Shown piece by piece: positions 54,613 through 63,786 of a DNA stretch of 64,000 nucleotides (positions are counted from its first letter, which is position 1; the number at the start of each line of letters is the position of its first letter). The notes under the pieces were generated by a model that worked only from the letters and a program-made list of their open reading frames with translations, was not told where the DNA came from and did no database searches. The stretch comes from Tildeniella torsiva UHER 1998/13D (lineage in GTDB: Bacteria; Cyanobacteriota; Cyanobacteriia; Phormidesmidales; Phormidesmidaceae). The DNA lies in the NCBI GenBank assembly GCA_019358835.1, contig JAHHIH010000013.1:101566-165565 (forward strand), read 5' to 3'. The position numbers and the translations under genes are program-made.

Positions 54613-56402
54613 GGGGCTACCGCAGTTTGGCTGGCTTTGAAATAGGCTTCTAGCACCTTCAACACCATGGGGGCCGCCACTTTGCCGCCGCCGCCGCCGG
54701 AGTGTTCGGCAAAGGCCACAACTACCACCTCAGGGTTTTCCATGGGGGCGTAGGCCCCAAACCAGGCGTGAGAAAGGCCGGGGGGTGCCTCAGCGGTGCC
54801 ACTTTTGCCCGAGAGGGGAGCCAGGTGGGGCACGTTGAGGCTCTGGCCTGTGCCGCCCGTAATCACCTGCCGCAGCCCGCGGTGTAAAACATCAATGGTC
54901 GAATCGCTCAGCTCTAGAGACTCTTTCCAGTTGCGGTGCTCTTCGTTGTCTTTGAGCATATGGGGAGTAACCCGGTAGCCATTGTTGGCGGGCACCGCGA
55001 ACATCCCTGCAACCTGGAGGGGCGTCGCCTGCATAAAGCCCTGCCCAATCGACATGTTGATCGAGTCGCCAATCACCCAATCTTCGTTTAGATTGGCTTG
55101 CTTCCAGGCATCGTCTGGCACTAAGCCCGCGCTTTCTTCGGCACCTAGCTCAATGCCGGTCTTGCGGCCAAAACCAAAGCGGCGGGTCATCTCGATCAAG
55201 GTAGGGCCGCCGATGCGCATGGCCACCTGGTAAAAGAAGGTGTCGCTACTCCAGGCCATCGCACCAGGGAAACTAAGGGGGCCAAAGCCCGCCCTGTTCC
55301 AGTCGCCAAATTGAATGCCCCCCACCTGAATGTAGGGGTAGGTAGGCAGCACCGTACCCGGATCGTATTTGCCCGACTCTAGGGCCGCCGCCGTGGTGAC
55401 GATCTTGAACGTACTGGCAGGCGGAAAGGCTTGCAGCGATCGGTTGAGAAAGGGGTGATCGGCCCCCTGAAGCTGCTGCCACTGAGCCTCAGTAATGCGG
55501 GTAGTGAAAATATTGGGGTCGTAGGTGGGCCAGCTAGCCATCGCTAAAATAGCCCCGTTGCGAGGATCCATGGCGACGATCGCGCCCTCGCGGGTGCCCA
55601 GGGCCGCCTCCGCTGCCCGCTGTAGCTCAATGTCGATGGTGAGCTGAATGTCTTTGCCTGCAACGGCGGGCTTATCGCCCAAAATGCTGATAATTCGCCC
55701 GGCGCTATCGACTTCGACCTGCTGGCCGCCCCAGGCCCCGTGCAGCGTGCTCTCAAAGGCCGACTCGGCCCCCATCTGCCCCACCACATCCCCCAGTCGA
55801 TAGCCCTGGTCGCGGCGAGCCTTGAGCTGCTCGTCGGTGAGTTCGCCTGTATAGCCAATCACGTGGGCGGCCAGATCCCCGTTGGGGTAGTTGCGTACGG
55901 CCTCAGCCTCTAGACGCACCCCCGGCAGCTCATTGGTGTATTCCGCCAGGGCTGTAGCCTGGGCCGGGCTAATGCCGCGGGCAATGGTAATCGACTCAAT
56001 CGATTCATAGCCCGCCTGCTCAAGGCGCTTTTGAATTTCGTCGGGGGGCACACTGAGCACCTTAGACAGGCGATTGATCACCATCGGCCACTGGTCGCGG
56101 GGCAGGGCGATCGGCCAGATTGATATGGTGTGCGACAGGCGGCTACCGGCGAGAATTTTGCCGTTGCGGTCAAAAATGGTGCCGCGAGCCGGGCGCTTGG
56201 GCACTAGGCGAATGCGGTTGGTGTCGGCCAGCTGGCGATTGCGATCGCCCTCCACCACCTGAAGCTGAAATAGCCGCAGCCCAAAGGCCCCCAGCAGCAG
56301 CACCGACACCAGCGCCAGCAAAAACACCGCCTGAAAGTTACGACCGACGGTGCGACCGCGCAGGGTATCGGGAACCTGGGGTAAATTTTGGAGTAGAGCC
56401 AT
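54609..56402 (-). CDS. mrdA: penicillin-binding protein 2
   Basis: 597 residues from the ATG at 56402. One N-terminal membrane helix, a dimerisation domain (ARGTIFDRNGKILA), and a transpeptidase with SxxK in PPASTFKIVT near 328, SSD in MAWSSDTFFYQVA, and KSG in LSGKSGTAEAPPG. Cross-links peptidoglycan for lateral or elongation growth. No rodA neighbour. Confidence 0.93.
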   Translation of the reverse strand: MALLQNLPQVPDTLRGRTVGRNFQAVFLLALVSVLLLGAFGLRLFQLQVVEGDRNRQLADTNRIRLVPKRPARGTIFDRNGKILAGSRLSHTISIWPIALPRDQWPMVINRLSKVLSVPPDEIQKRLEQAGYESIESITIARGISPAQATALAEYTNELPGVRLEAEAVRNYPNGDLAAHVIGYTGELTDEQLKARRDQGYRLGDVVGQMGAESAFESTLHGAWGGQQVEVDSAGRIISILGDKPAVAGKDIQLTIDIELQRAAEAALGTREGAIVAMDPRNGAILAMASWPTYDPNIFTTRITEAQWQQLQGADHPFLNRSLQAFPPASTFKIVTTAAALESGKYDPGTVLPTYPYIQVGGIQFGDWNRAGFGPLSFPGAMAWSSDTFFYQVAMRIGGPTLIEMTRRFGFGRKTGIELGAEESAGLVPDDAWKQANLNEDWVIGDSINMSIGQGFMQATPLQVAGMFAVPANNGYRVTPHMLKDNEEHRNWKESLELSDSTIDVLHRGLRQVITGGTGQSLNVPHLAPLSGKSGTAEAPPGLSHAWFGAYAPMENPEVVVVAFAEHSGGGGGKVAAPMVLKVLEAYFKASQTAVAP

Positions 56403-56526
56403 AGGTGTAAACCCAATCCCAGCGGTAGAGTTTGCAGTGGAACAGTTACCCAATCCTGATCTGGACTTGGATTAGCCCCCACGGCAAAATTGGCCAGTCC
56501 CCATTTTATATCGGCCCAGGAGATCT

Positions 56527-57813
56527 ATGCAGGGAAAGGTTGTCTTGCCGGTGGTGGTGCTGAGTTTGGTGGGAGTTTTGGCCTCGGCCTTTTTTTTGGT
56601 GCGTGAGCACACCCGCACCTACCGCTTAGTGCTGGCCTCAGGCGGCAGTACGGGCGAATATTATGCCTTTAGCCAGGCCTTTGCCGAGGTGGTGGCCCGC
56701 AACCATCCCACCATTGCCATTGAGGTGCTAGAGACCGATGGCTCGCTGCAAAATATGGATTTGCTCAAGGCCAACGCGGCCCAACTGGCCCTGGTGCAGA
56801 GCGATACACCCGTCCAACCGCCAGTGCGAGCGGTGGCACTGCTGTTCCCTGAGATGTTTCACCTGCTGGCTCGCACCGACGCCGATATCGATGGCGTGGC
56901 CGATCTGCGGGGCAAGCGGGTGGCCCTAATGCCCAAGGGCAGCGGCTCCTACGCCCTATTTTGGCCCCTGGTGCAGCACTACGGCCTGAGCGCAGACACC
57001 ATGACGGTTTTACCCATGGCCCCTAACCAGGCCCACGCCGCCCTGGCTAGGGGAGAGGTGGATGCCCTGTTTCGTGTCATCACCCTGGGCAATCCTGCCG
57101 TGGGGGAGCTATTGCAAACCGGCACCATTCACCCAATTCCCATCGATCAGGCTGACGCGCTTCAGCTGTCGCTGCCCTACCTTGAGGCCCAAGTCATTCC
57201 GAAGGGAGCCTATAACGGCGGTCGGCCCGTGCCCGCCGCCGACCTGCCGGTGGTGGCGGTGAATGCCCTGCTGGTGGCCCACGAGGGTCTGCCCCCCAAA
57301 GTGGTGAATGCCCTCACCCAGACCCTGCACCAAAACCGCAACGAGCTGGTGGCCATCTATCCCAGGGCGGCCAGAATTCGCCTGGATACCTCAGGAGATT
57401 TAGGATTGCCGCTGCACCCTGGAGCCGAGGCTTTCTACAGCCAGGGGGAGCCTGAGTTTTTAGTGGAGTACGCCGAACCCATTGGACTGCTGCTGTCAGT
57501 GGGGGTGCTGGGCATGTCGAGTCTGTGGCAGCTGCGATCGTGGCTGTTGGGCAAGCAAAAAAATCGGGCCGACACCTACAACCTAGAAATTCTGGCGCTG
57601 ATTGACGAAATCGATAAGGTTCAATCCCTAGAAGAACTGGAGGCCCTGCGGGAAACGCTGTTTGACATTCTCAAGCGGGTGGTGATCGATCTAGATATCG
57701 ATCGCATCACCAGCGAGTCGTTTGAATCGTTTACCTTTCCCTGGGAGATCGCCAACAGCACGATTCGTCACCAGGAGATGGTGCTGCGTAGCCGAGCTGA
57801 CACCGCCGATTAG
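56527..57813 (+). CDS. TAXI-family solute-binding protein with C-terminal membrane anchor
   Basis: 428 residues, AGGAG 4 nt before the ATG. N-terminal helix (signal or anchor), TAXI-type binding domain (LASGGSTGEYYAFSQAFAEV, LVQSDTP, GKRVALMPKGSGSYALFW), then a second membrane helix at about 318-340 and a 90-residue charged cytoplasmic tail (EILALIDEIDKVQSLEELEA). No TRAP permease is near. It may work as a receptor rather than a transporter part. Confidence 0.88.
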   Translation: MQGKVVLPVVVLSLVGVLASAFFLVREHTRTYRLVLASGGSTGEYYAFSQAFAEVVARNHPTIAIEVLETDGSLQNMDLLKANAAQLALVQSDTPVQPPVRAVALLFPEMFHLLARTDADIDGVADLRGKRVALMPKGSGSYALFWPLVQHYGLSADTMTVLPMAPNQAHAALARGEVDALFRVITLGNPAVGELLQTGTIHPIPIDQADALQLSLPYLEAQVIPKGAYNGGRPVPAADLPVVAVNALLVAHEGLPPKVVNALTQTLHQNRNELVAIYPRAARIRLDTSGDLGLPLHPGAEAFYSQGEPEFLVEYAEPIGLLLSVGVLGMSSLWQLRSWLLGKQKNRADTYNLEILALIDEIDKVQSLEELEALRETLFDILKRVVIDLDIDRITSESFESFTFPWEIANSTIRHQEMVLRSRADTAD

Positions 57814-57873
57814 CCTGGCTAGGAAACATCGGTTGGTCTAGCGTCAGCGCTCAGCCCGTTGGTCATGCCCAGC

Positions 57874-60069
57874 CTAGAGAACACCCACCAGCAAGGCTTG
57901 GGTTCCCTGGCTGACCGCATGGGATGACACCATCGGCGACCGAGTTAGGGCCTCAGGTCGGGGCTGAACCGATACGATGGGGGCTACGGGCCTGGCCGCC
58001 TGGGGCTCTGGGGCGGGGGCCGCAGCGGGGTTGGGCGCCAGCTCAATAGGCGGCGGGGCCGGGGTTGCAGGCGCCACCAGCGCCGGGGGAGGAACCGCAG
58101 CGGGTAAGGGGGCTGGGGCCAATACCGGGGCCGGTTCTACGGTGGGCTCGGCAGCCTGGGGCGATGGCAGGCCTGGATCAGACGGAGCCGCTGCCCCAGG
58201 CACAGTGTCAATGCGATCGGGCAGGGGCGTCTGCGGCCAGCGCGGAGCCGGGGCGATTGGCGCAGGTGCCACTTGCAATGTCTCGTCGAGGGTTGAGGTG
58301 GCGGCAGACTCAAGGGGCGTTTCAGTAGGAGTTTCTACGGTGGCCGCTGGCTCAGCGGAAGCAGCAGCTTCGGCCCGGCGAGCTTCAGCTTGCCGGAGGG
58401 CACGCAGGCGGGCCTGCTCGACAGCAGCAATCTCTCCCTGCCAACCGGCGATCGCACCTCTAGCCTCACCATAGAGCGCGCGGCCCGGCTTGATGCCGCT
58501 GGCTTCGACAATCGCTTGAGACAGCTGGCCCCGCTGGGCTAATGATCGCGCCCGGTTGAGCAACGGTCGATCTTCCATCACCTGAATTTCGCTCGTCCAG
58601 ATGTAGATCCAGCTTTGGGCTTCGCTGCGCAGGGCTCGGTGGAGGGCAATGCCGCTGGCGGTTTGAATGGCCTCCTGCAAGCTGTCAAAGGTTTTGGCGC
58701 TGGCCAGCTCGTGGGCCTTGACCAGCTGGGGACGGTCTTCTAGCCGCTCGATCTCCTGTTGCCAGTGGGCCACCATGGTCTGGGCCTGCACCCGACGGGG
58801 ATGCCCCAGGGGTACCTGAGCGGCCTGGCCAATGGCCGATTTGAGCGTTGCTTTGGTGCGCACCTGCCCCACGGCCTGGGCAGTTTGCAAGCGGGCCAGC
58901 TCGCCCATGTGGTTGCGCCAAGTCGCCACGCTCGACTGGGCCTGGGGATAGTAGGGACTGTCGGCGGGCAGGCGGTTGGCCAGCAGCATGGCCTGGTAGA
59001 GCGTCACCAGCTGGTCGGGGGAGGTGCGCCAGGTGGTCAGGCTTTTCTGGGCCATCTGCCGAGCCTGGCTGATCCAGATTAGCTCTTGGGCGACTTTGGC
59101 GCGGCTGGGGTTGAGGGCGGCGCTGCGGCCCAGGGCAATCGCGGCATCGAGTTCTGAGGCGTACCACTTGTCCTGCCCCAGCTTGAGCAGCAGGTCGCTC
59201 CAGCGATCGAGGTAGGGCTGCACCTGCTGGCGAGCGTAAGTGCTCTCATCCATCTGGCTGGCGGTGCGCAGGGCGGCGGCTAGGCGATCGCTGCCGCCGG
59301 GGACAGCGGTGGCCACCGCCTCACTCAGCAGCTCTTGAGCCCGACGCTCTACGCGAATCTGACGCGACAGAGCCTGTACCTGAGCCACCCGCCAGTGAGA
59401 ATTGTTCAGCTCACCCAGGGCTAGCACCTGTTGAGAGGCCTTGGCCCAGTCTTTTTGCTTGAGCGCGGTTTGGGCGGCGGCCATGATAGCTTCGCCCTGA
59501 TTCCACTCGCCCTGCCAGCTCTGTATGGTCTCCTGGGCGGTGGCAAACACCGGGCTATCTGCCGGAATGTGGCTCACCAGCGCCTGGGCCTGCTCCATGC
59601 TGCCGTTGCCGCGCAGCTCTTGCTCAGCGGCCTTGAGCACCACCCAAGACCACTGTTCAACCAGGGGCTGCACCTCGTAGTAGAGCGGGTGCTCCGCCGT
59701 CCAGCCACTGGTTAGGTCGAGGGCGGTCAATACATCGGGTAGCTCACCTGACTCAGCGGCCACCTGGGCACAAAACAGCTGGGCGCGATCGGTGGTCACC
59801 GAGGCCGGATTGTCGCAGTTGGCGGTGGGGGGGAGATTAATCAGCCATAGAAAGGCCCCTATTGCTGCACCGCTGGCCGCGAAGCAGCTCAGTAACGAAA
59901 TCAGCAGCAGCCGCCACGACTGGTTACCGCTCTGGGGCACCGGCACCATCACCTCAGACAGCGACAGCGCTGAGTCATCCCCGTCTATCATTAAGCTGAA
60001 ATCCTTAGCGACCCCTTCGGCTAGGGGTTCGCCCCGCTGGGGGCCAGACTGCTGTTGCTGACTCAGCAT
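57874..60069 (-). CDS. 731-aa membrane-anchored helical-repeat protein, unknown
   Basis: Cytoplasmic N-tail, one membrane helix (52-77), then about 450 residues of helical units with the theme A-x3-I-x2-W-x2-EI and EDRP-L-x2-A (for example VAHWQQEIERLEDRPQLVKA and SEIQVMEDRPLLNRAR). A charged coil and a 150-residue Pro/Ala-rich tail end the protein. It is likely periplasmic and scaffold-like. Not recognised beyond that. Confidence 0.82.
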   Translation of the reverse strand: MLSQQQQSGPQRGEPLAEGVAKDFSLMIDGDDSALSLSEVMVPVPQSGNQSWRLLLISLLSCFAASGAAIGAFLWLINLPPTANCDNPASVTTDRAQLFCAQVAAESGELPDVLTALDLTSGWTAEHPLYYEVQPLVEQWSWVVLKAAEQELRGNGSMEQAQALVSHIPADSPVFATAQETIQSWQGEWNQGEAIMAAAQTALKQKDWAKASQQVLALGELNNSHWRVAQVQALSRQIRVERRAQELLSEAVATAVPGGSDRLAAALRTASQMDESTYARQQVQPYLDRWSDLLLKLGQDKWYASELDAAIALGRSAALNPSRAKVAQELIWISQARQMAQKSLTTWRTSPDQLVTLYQAMLLANRLPADSPYYPQAQSSVATWRNHMGELARLQTAQAVGQVRTKATLKSAIGQAAQVPLGHPRRVQAQTMVAHWQQEIERLEDRPQLVKAHELASAKTFDSLQEAIQTASGIALHRALRSEAQSWIYIWTSEIQVMEDRPLLNRARSLAQRGQLSQAIVEASGIKPGRALYGEARGAIAGWQGEIAAVEQARLRALRQAEARRAEAAASAEPAATVETPTETPLESAATSTLDETLQVAPAPIAPAPRWPQTPLPDRIDTVPGAAAPSDPGLPSPQAAEPTVEPAPVLAPAPLPAAVPPPALVAPATPAPPPIELAPNPAAAPAPEPQAARPVAPIVSVQPRPEALTRSPMVSSHAVSQGTQALLVGVL

Positions 60070-60215
60070 ATACCCGTAAGCTCCCGCGCAACCATCTCCC
60101 TAACTCTACCTAGAATCCACTGAAGACGGAAAGCATTGGTTACGATTTCTTAGCGCTGACGGGAAATTTGCCCCGGTTTTGTCTTGAAACCCTGAGATAT
60201 AGCTGTAGCCAGTCT

Positions 60216-60266
60216 GGTTGAGACATTTCTCCTCAAAACGTTCGAACGTTTCTAAATGTCTCAACC
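60216..60266. repeat. nested palindromes upstream of the 731-aa gene
   Basis: GGTTGAGACATTT (60216-60228) and its exact complement (60254-60266) enclose the 16-bp perfect palindrome AAACGTTCGAACGTTT (60236-60251). No T-run; more like a binding site or RNA element than a terminator. Confidence 0.7.
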
Positions 60267-60299
60267 CAGGTGACTATGGCTATACGTAAAATCAGAGTC

Positions 60300-60515
60300 C
60301 TAGTCGGCCAGAGTCCACCAGCCCAACCCAGGGCCGATAAACCGGAGCGTGATCCAAAAGGCGATGATCAGCACGATCGCCCCCCAGGTTCCCCGACCGG
60401 TCCATTTCATAAACTGTTCCGACTGGTCTTTAGTGATCGGCAGCCAGGGCAAAATCGGCTCTGACTGACCGTACTTTTCACCCAGCTGATCTTTGCGTCG
60501 TTTTGATTCGCCCAT
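60300..60515 (-). CDS. DUF2839 small membrane protein
   Basis: 71 residues: MGESKRRKDQLGEKYGQ start, ILPWLPITKDQSEQFMKWT, one membrane helix, WWTLAD end. Matches the cyanobacterial DUF2839 family, function unknown. Confidence 0.88.
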   Translation of the reverse strand: MGESKRRKDQLGEKYGQSEPILPWLPITKDQSEQFMKWTGRGTWGAIVLIIAFWITLRFIGPGLGWWTLAD

Positions 60516-60614
60516 GGGTCTACGCCGCTACATGCTCTACTCATCATCAGATTAAATGATTTGATGTCATTCGGGCCCTCGATTTACGACGGACCTTAAC
60601 TGATAGCAAGATTG

Positions 60615-61157
60615 TCATACCGGATCTCGTACCTTGGCAAAGATGAATATGTCTCGTGGTGTGGGCGAAAGATTAGGGCGAAAGATCGACCGAGGCTGCA
60701 TTCCTTCACGCCACAGGCCTGCCTTTTCCAAAACTCGCGCTGATGCAAGATTCTCTGTGTCGCACGTTGCCCAGATGCGATCGATTTCGGGCAGGCTCAT
60801 CACCCATGACAGCACAGCCCTGACGGCTTCTGTCGCCAACCCTTGGCCCCAATAGCGGCGGTTTAGAACATAACCAAAATCTGCCCTAGGGCTTTCTATG
60901 CGGCACGCGATCGTCCCAATCGCGGTGTTTTCAGTCTTGGTGGTGATTGCCCAACAGACCTCATTGCCAGATTCCCACTGGGCAGCAAAGCTTTCCAGCG
61001 CCTCAATAGCATCCTGAATGCTGGGGTGCCTTGTCCAATCCATATAGCGGGTCACTTCGGGATCGCGACCGTACTCATAAACAGCCGCCGCATCGGCCAG
61101 GGATGGACGCCGTAAAATCAGTCGCTCTGTAATGAGTTGGGCAGGGGCTTGGTGCAT
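60615..61157 (-). CDS. GNAT N-acetyltransferase (RimJ/RimL type)
   Basis: 180 residues from the ATG at 61157. LITERLILRRPSLADAAAVY, then FGYVLNRRYWGQGLATEAVR (acetyl-CoA loop) and ENLASARVLEKAGL. Acetylates an amino group of a protein or small molecule; the substrate is unknown. Confidence 0.9.
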   Translation of the reverse strand: MHQAPAQLITERLILRRPSLADAAAVYEYGRDPEVTRYMDWTRHPSIQDAIEALESFAAQWESGNEVCWAITTKTENTAIGTIACRIESPRADFGYVLNRRYWGQGLATEAVRAVLSWVMSLPEIDRIWATCDTENLASARVLEKAGLWREGMQPRSIFRPNLSPTPRDIFIFAKVRDPV

Positions 61158-61229
61158 GGCGCAACACACAAGAATTATGGTTTAGGGCTGGTGATCCGTA
61201 GTATTTGGATCATGTCCACCGCTTTCGCT

Positions 61230-62762
61230 CTAAGGCCCCCACTGGGTAGGCAGCGATCGCGTGCAGGCCGCTGGACTCAACGCTTCTAAGATCTGCGCTC
61301 CATAGCTGCGGTAGTGAACGCGGGTGTCGAGCAGGGCCACGGTGCCTCCATGCAGCCGCGAGGGAGCGACAGCCCGCTGCAACTCCGTCACCGCCGTGGG
61401 AAAGAGGTACAGCCGAAACCAGTCCTGCCGCCGCCGCTTGTGATAGGCCACCCGCCCCGCCACCATCGGGTTCTCTAGAGAAGGCAGGGGCAGCGTCGCA
61501 ATGATCAGCAGCGCCGGAGGCGGTAGCAACGCCTGATGCTGCCGCCAAAAGGCCCAGCCGCTGACCAGAATGCCGTTGGCGTCGGTGGCGGCATTCTCCA
61601 CCTGCACCCGCGAGCCAAACTCCCCAGCCAGCATTGCGCCTAGCTGCCCCTTCAAGGGCAAATCATCCAGCAAAATTACCGTGGGGCCAGGAATCTGGGG
61701 ACGAGCGACGTTCAGCAGGCGGCGAATTTCCTGGTGCAGTACCCCCTGAAACTGGGGGGTGTTGGGCAGAGGCAGGTGGGTGGGCAGGTAGAGCTGAATG
61801 GCGTCGTTCTGCCGATTGGGGGTGAACTGGAGGCAGGTTAGGTCGCCCAGGCCCAGTCGCTGACGAAAGTTTTCGGCCGCTTCGTCAGGGTCGAGGGCTG
61901 CGCCAATCAGCACTACCGGCTGGCGGGGCCACACTGAGGTCATGGCGGTGGCGAGTTCGACCGGGGCACAGTGGAGCGTCATTTGGCCGCGATCGCGATC
62001 GACCGAAAACCAGAGCAGGTGATCGGGCGGGTTAAATCGCTGCCAAAATTTCGTCCACTGGGGCGGCATTGGCCCCTCAGCCTGGGGAGCGCTGGCGCGG
62101 CTGGCGGTCAGCACCTGATGCAGCCGCTGGAGCTGCTGGCTATCGCCCTCTTCGAGCAGGTAGCGGTGGTAAGGGTTGGCCGGGCGCTGAAAGGCGGCGT
62201 GGGTCAGGGCCACCTGGGTGTCTTGAATCAGGCTGCGGTGGTCGGGGTAGGCCAGGGCCAGGTGAGTCCAGTCGAGGGTGCCGAGGTCAACGGTGAGCTG
62301 CTGGTGCAGCCAGAGTTCGAGATTGTCCGCATCGTCGATCAGGGTAGGGATGCCGTCGGGGAACTGGGTGCCCGACCCCAGGCGATCGCCCAGCCAGGCC
62401 TCGGGTGTGGTAATCAGCAGCCCGTCGAAACCGTCGCCGGGCCAGCGATCGCCCATCTGTACCGGCTTGCGCAGCCGCAGCTTTTCTTGCAAACGAGGAA
62501 TATCTGCCATCAGCACTCGCTGGGCCGTGGGGTCGGGGGCCACCACCACCGCCGGGCCGGGCCACATCATCAGCGCAATCAGGTAGCTGAGGCGATATTC
62601 GCCCTGGTAGGCCGACAGACCACCCACCTGCATTAGGGCGCTGCGCCCCAGCCGCAGCGCCCGCGCCACCAACCGCGCCAGCGTCAGGTGATGGGGCCAG
62701 CTTGACTCTCCCCATTCCCGCAGCAGCGCGCGTAGTTGTTGGTGTACTTGGGCCTCAATCAC
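61230..62762 (-). CDS. DinG-like helicase relative with lost ATPase motifs
   Basis: 510 residues, GTG start. The overall plan follows XPD/DinG helicases. However, the expected Walker A (G-x4-GKT) reads VGGLSAYQGEY near 46-56, and the DEAH box reads IDDADNLE near 142. No iron-sulfur Cys set is seen. The C-terminal half keeps VILLDDLPLKGQ and HYRSYGAQIL. Probably not an active ATPase; perhaps a DNA-binding or regulatory paralogue. Divergent from tyrA. Confidence 0.72.
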   Translation of the reverse strand: MIEAQVHQQLRALLREWGESSWPHHLTLARLVARALRLGRSALMQVGGLSAYQGEYRLSYLIALMMWPGPAVVVAPDPTAQRVLMADIPRLQEKLRLRKPVQMGDRWPGDGFDGLLITTPEAWLGDRLGSGTQFPDGIPTLIDDADNLELWLHQQLTVDLGTLDWTHLALAYPDHRSLIQDTQVALTHAAFQRPANPYHRYLLEEGDSQQLQRLHQVLTASRASAPQAEGPMPPQWTKFWQRFNPPDHLLWFSVDRDRGQMTLHCAPVELATAMTSVWPRQPVVLIGAALDPDEAAENFRQRLGLGDLTCLQFTPNRQNDAIQLYLPTHLPLPNTPQFQGVLHQEIRRLLNVARPQIPGPTVILLDDLPLKGQLGAMLAGEFGSRVQVENAATDANGILVSGWAFWRQHQALLPPPALLIIATLPLPSLENPMVAGRVAYHKRRRQDWFRLYLFPTAVTELQRAVAPSRLHGGTVALLDTRVHYRSYGAQILEALSPAACTRSLPTQWGP

Positions 62763-62943
62763 AGGGGAAACGCCGCTGCCTTTAGAAAGAATGTCAGTGA
62801 AAACAGTTGACGACCAAAGCAGGCGGAGGGTTGCTCAGCTTAGGCTACAGGCGTCTATTGTCGCATAGATGCCCCGCTGGGGCCTCTGGGTATCCCCCCA
62901 CCGATATGCTGATAGGGTTTTCTGTGGGTTAAGGGGTAGGGCT

Positions 62944-63786
62944 ATGGAACGCATTGCCATTGTTGGTTTGGGACTAATCGGTGGCTCGCTGGGGCTCGAT
63001 CTGACCCGGTACGGTCATCCAGTCGTCGGCATTGCCCGGCGGGCAGAAACGGCTGAGCAGGCTCTGGCGATGGGAGCCGTGACCGAAACCGGTACAGAAT
63101 TGGCGCTGGTGGCGGGGGCCGATGTGGTGTTTATCTGTACCCCCATTGATGCTGTGGTGGCTACGGCTGAGGCGATCGCCCCGTACCTATCTGAGGGAGC
63201 GGTAGTCACCGATGTGGCGTCAGTAAAGGGGGAACTTGTGCCCAGTCTGGAGGCTCTGTGGCCAGGCTTTGTGGGCGGGCACCCGATGGCGGGCAAGGCC
63301 GAGGCCGGGCTGGCGGTCGCGGAGGCGGGGTTGTTTCAGGGTCGCCCCTACGTGCTTACTCCGACTGCGGCAACAAATCTAGAGGCGTTGGCGCGGGTGA
63401 GGGCGATCGCAACCACCCTAGGCGCAAACCTCTGCCAATGCCAGCCCGACCAGCACGATCGCGCCGTCGCCTGGATCTCGCACTTGCCAGTGATGATCAG
63501 CAGCAGCCTGATTCTCGCCTGCCAGGGGGAATCTGACCCGGCTATTTTGGCGCTTGCCCAAACCTTAGCCAGCTCGGGTTTTAAGGACACCAGTCGAGTC
63601 GGCGGCGGCGTGCCTGAACTGGGTACCCTCATGGCCCGCCACAACCGCACGGCACTGCTAGATGCCCTAACCCAATACCAGCAGCAGCTAGAGCAGATGA
63701 AGGCGCTAATCTCTGCGGAAGATTGGGACGCTGTACACAACACTCTGACCCAAGCCCAAACCGCCCGACCCGCCTATCTCCTCTAG
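62944..63786 (+). CDS. tyrA: arogenate/prephenate dehydrogenase
   Basis: 280 residues from the ATG at 62944 (preceded by a GGTAGGG-like site). NADP(H) loop IAIVGLGLIGGSLGLDL, VADVVF-type strand, GGHPMAGKAEAGLA with the catalytic His, ISHLPVMISSSLI. The size matches the cyanobacterial arogenate dehydrogenase that makes tyrosine. An upstream in-frame ATG (62869) would add 25 unlikely residues. Confidence 0.92.
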   Translation: MERIAIVGLGLIGGSLGLDLTRYGHPVVGIARRAETAEQALAMGAVTETGTELALVAGADVVFICTPIDAVVATAEAIAPYLSEGAVVTDVASVKGELVPSLEALWPGFVGGHPMAGKAEAGLAVAEAGLFQGRPYVLTPTAATNLEALARVRAIATTLGANLCQCQPDQHDRAVAWISHLPVMISSSLILACQGESDPAILALAQTLASSGFKDTSRVGGGVPELGTLMARHNRTALLDALTQYQQQLEQMKALISAEDWDAVHNTLTQAQTARPAYLL

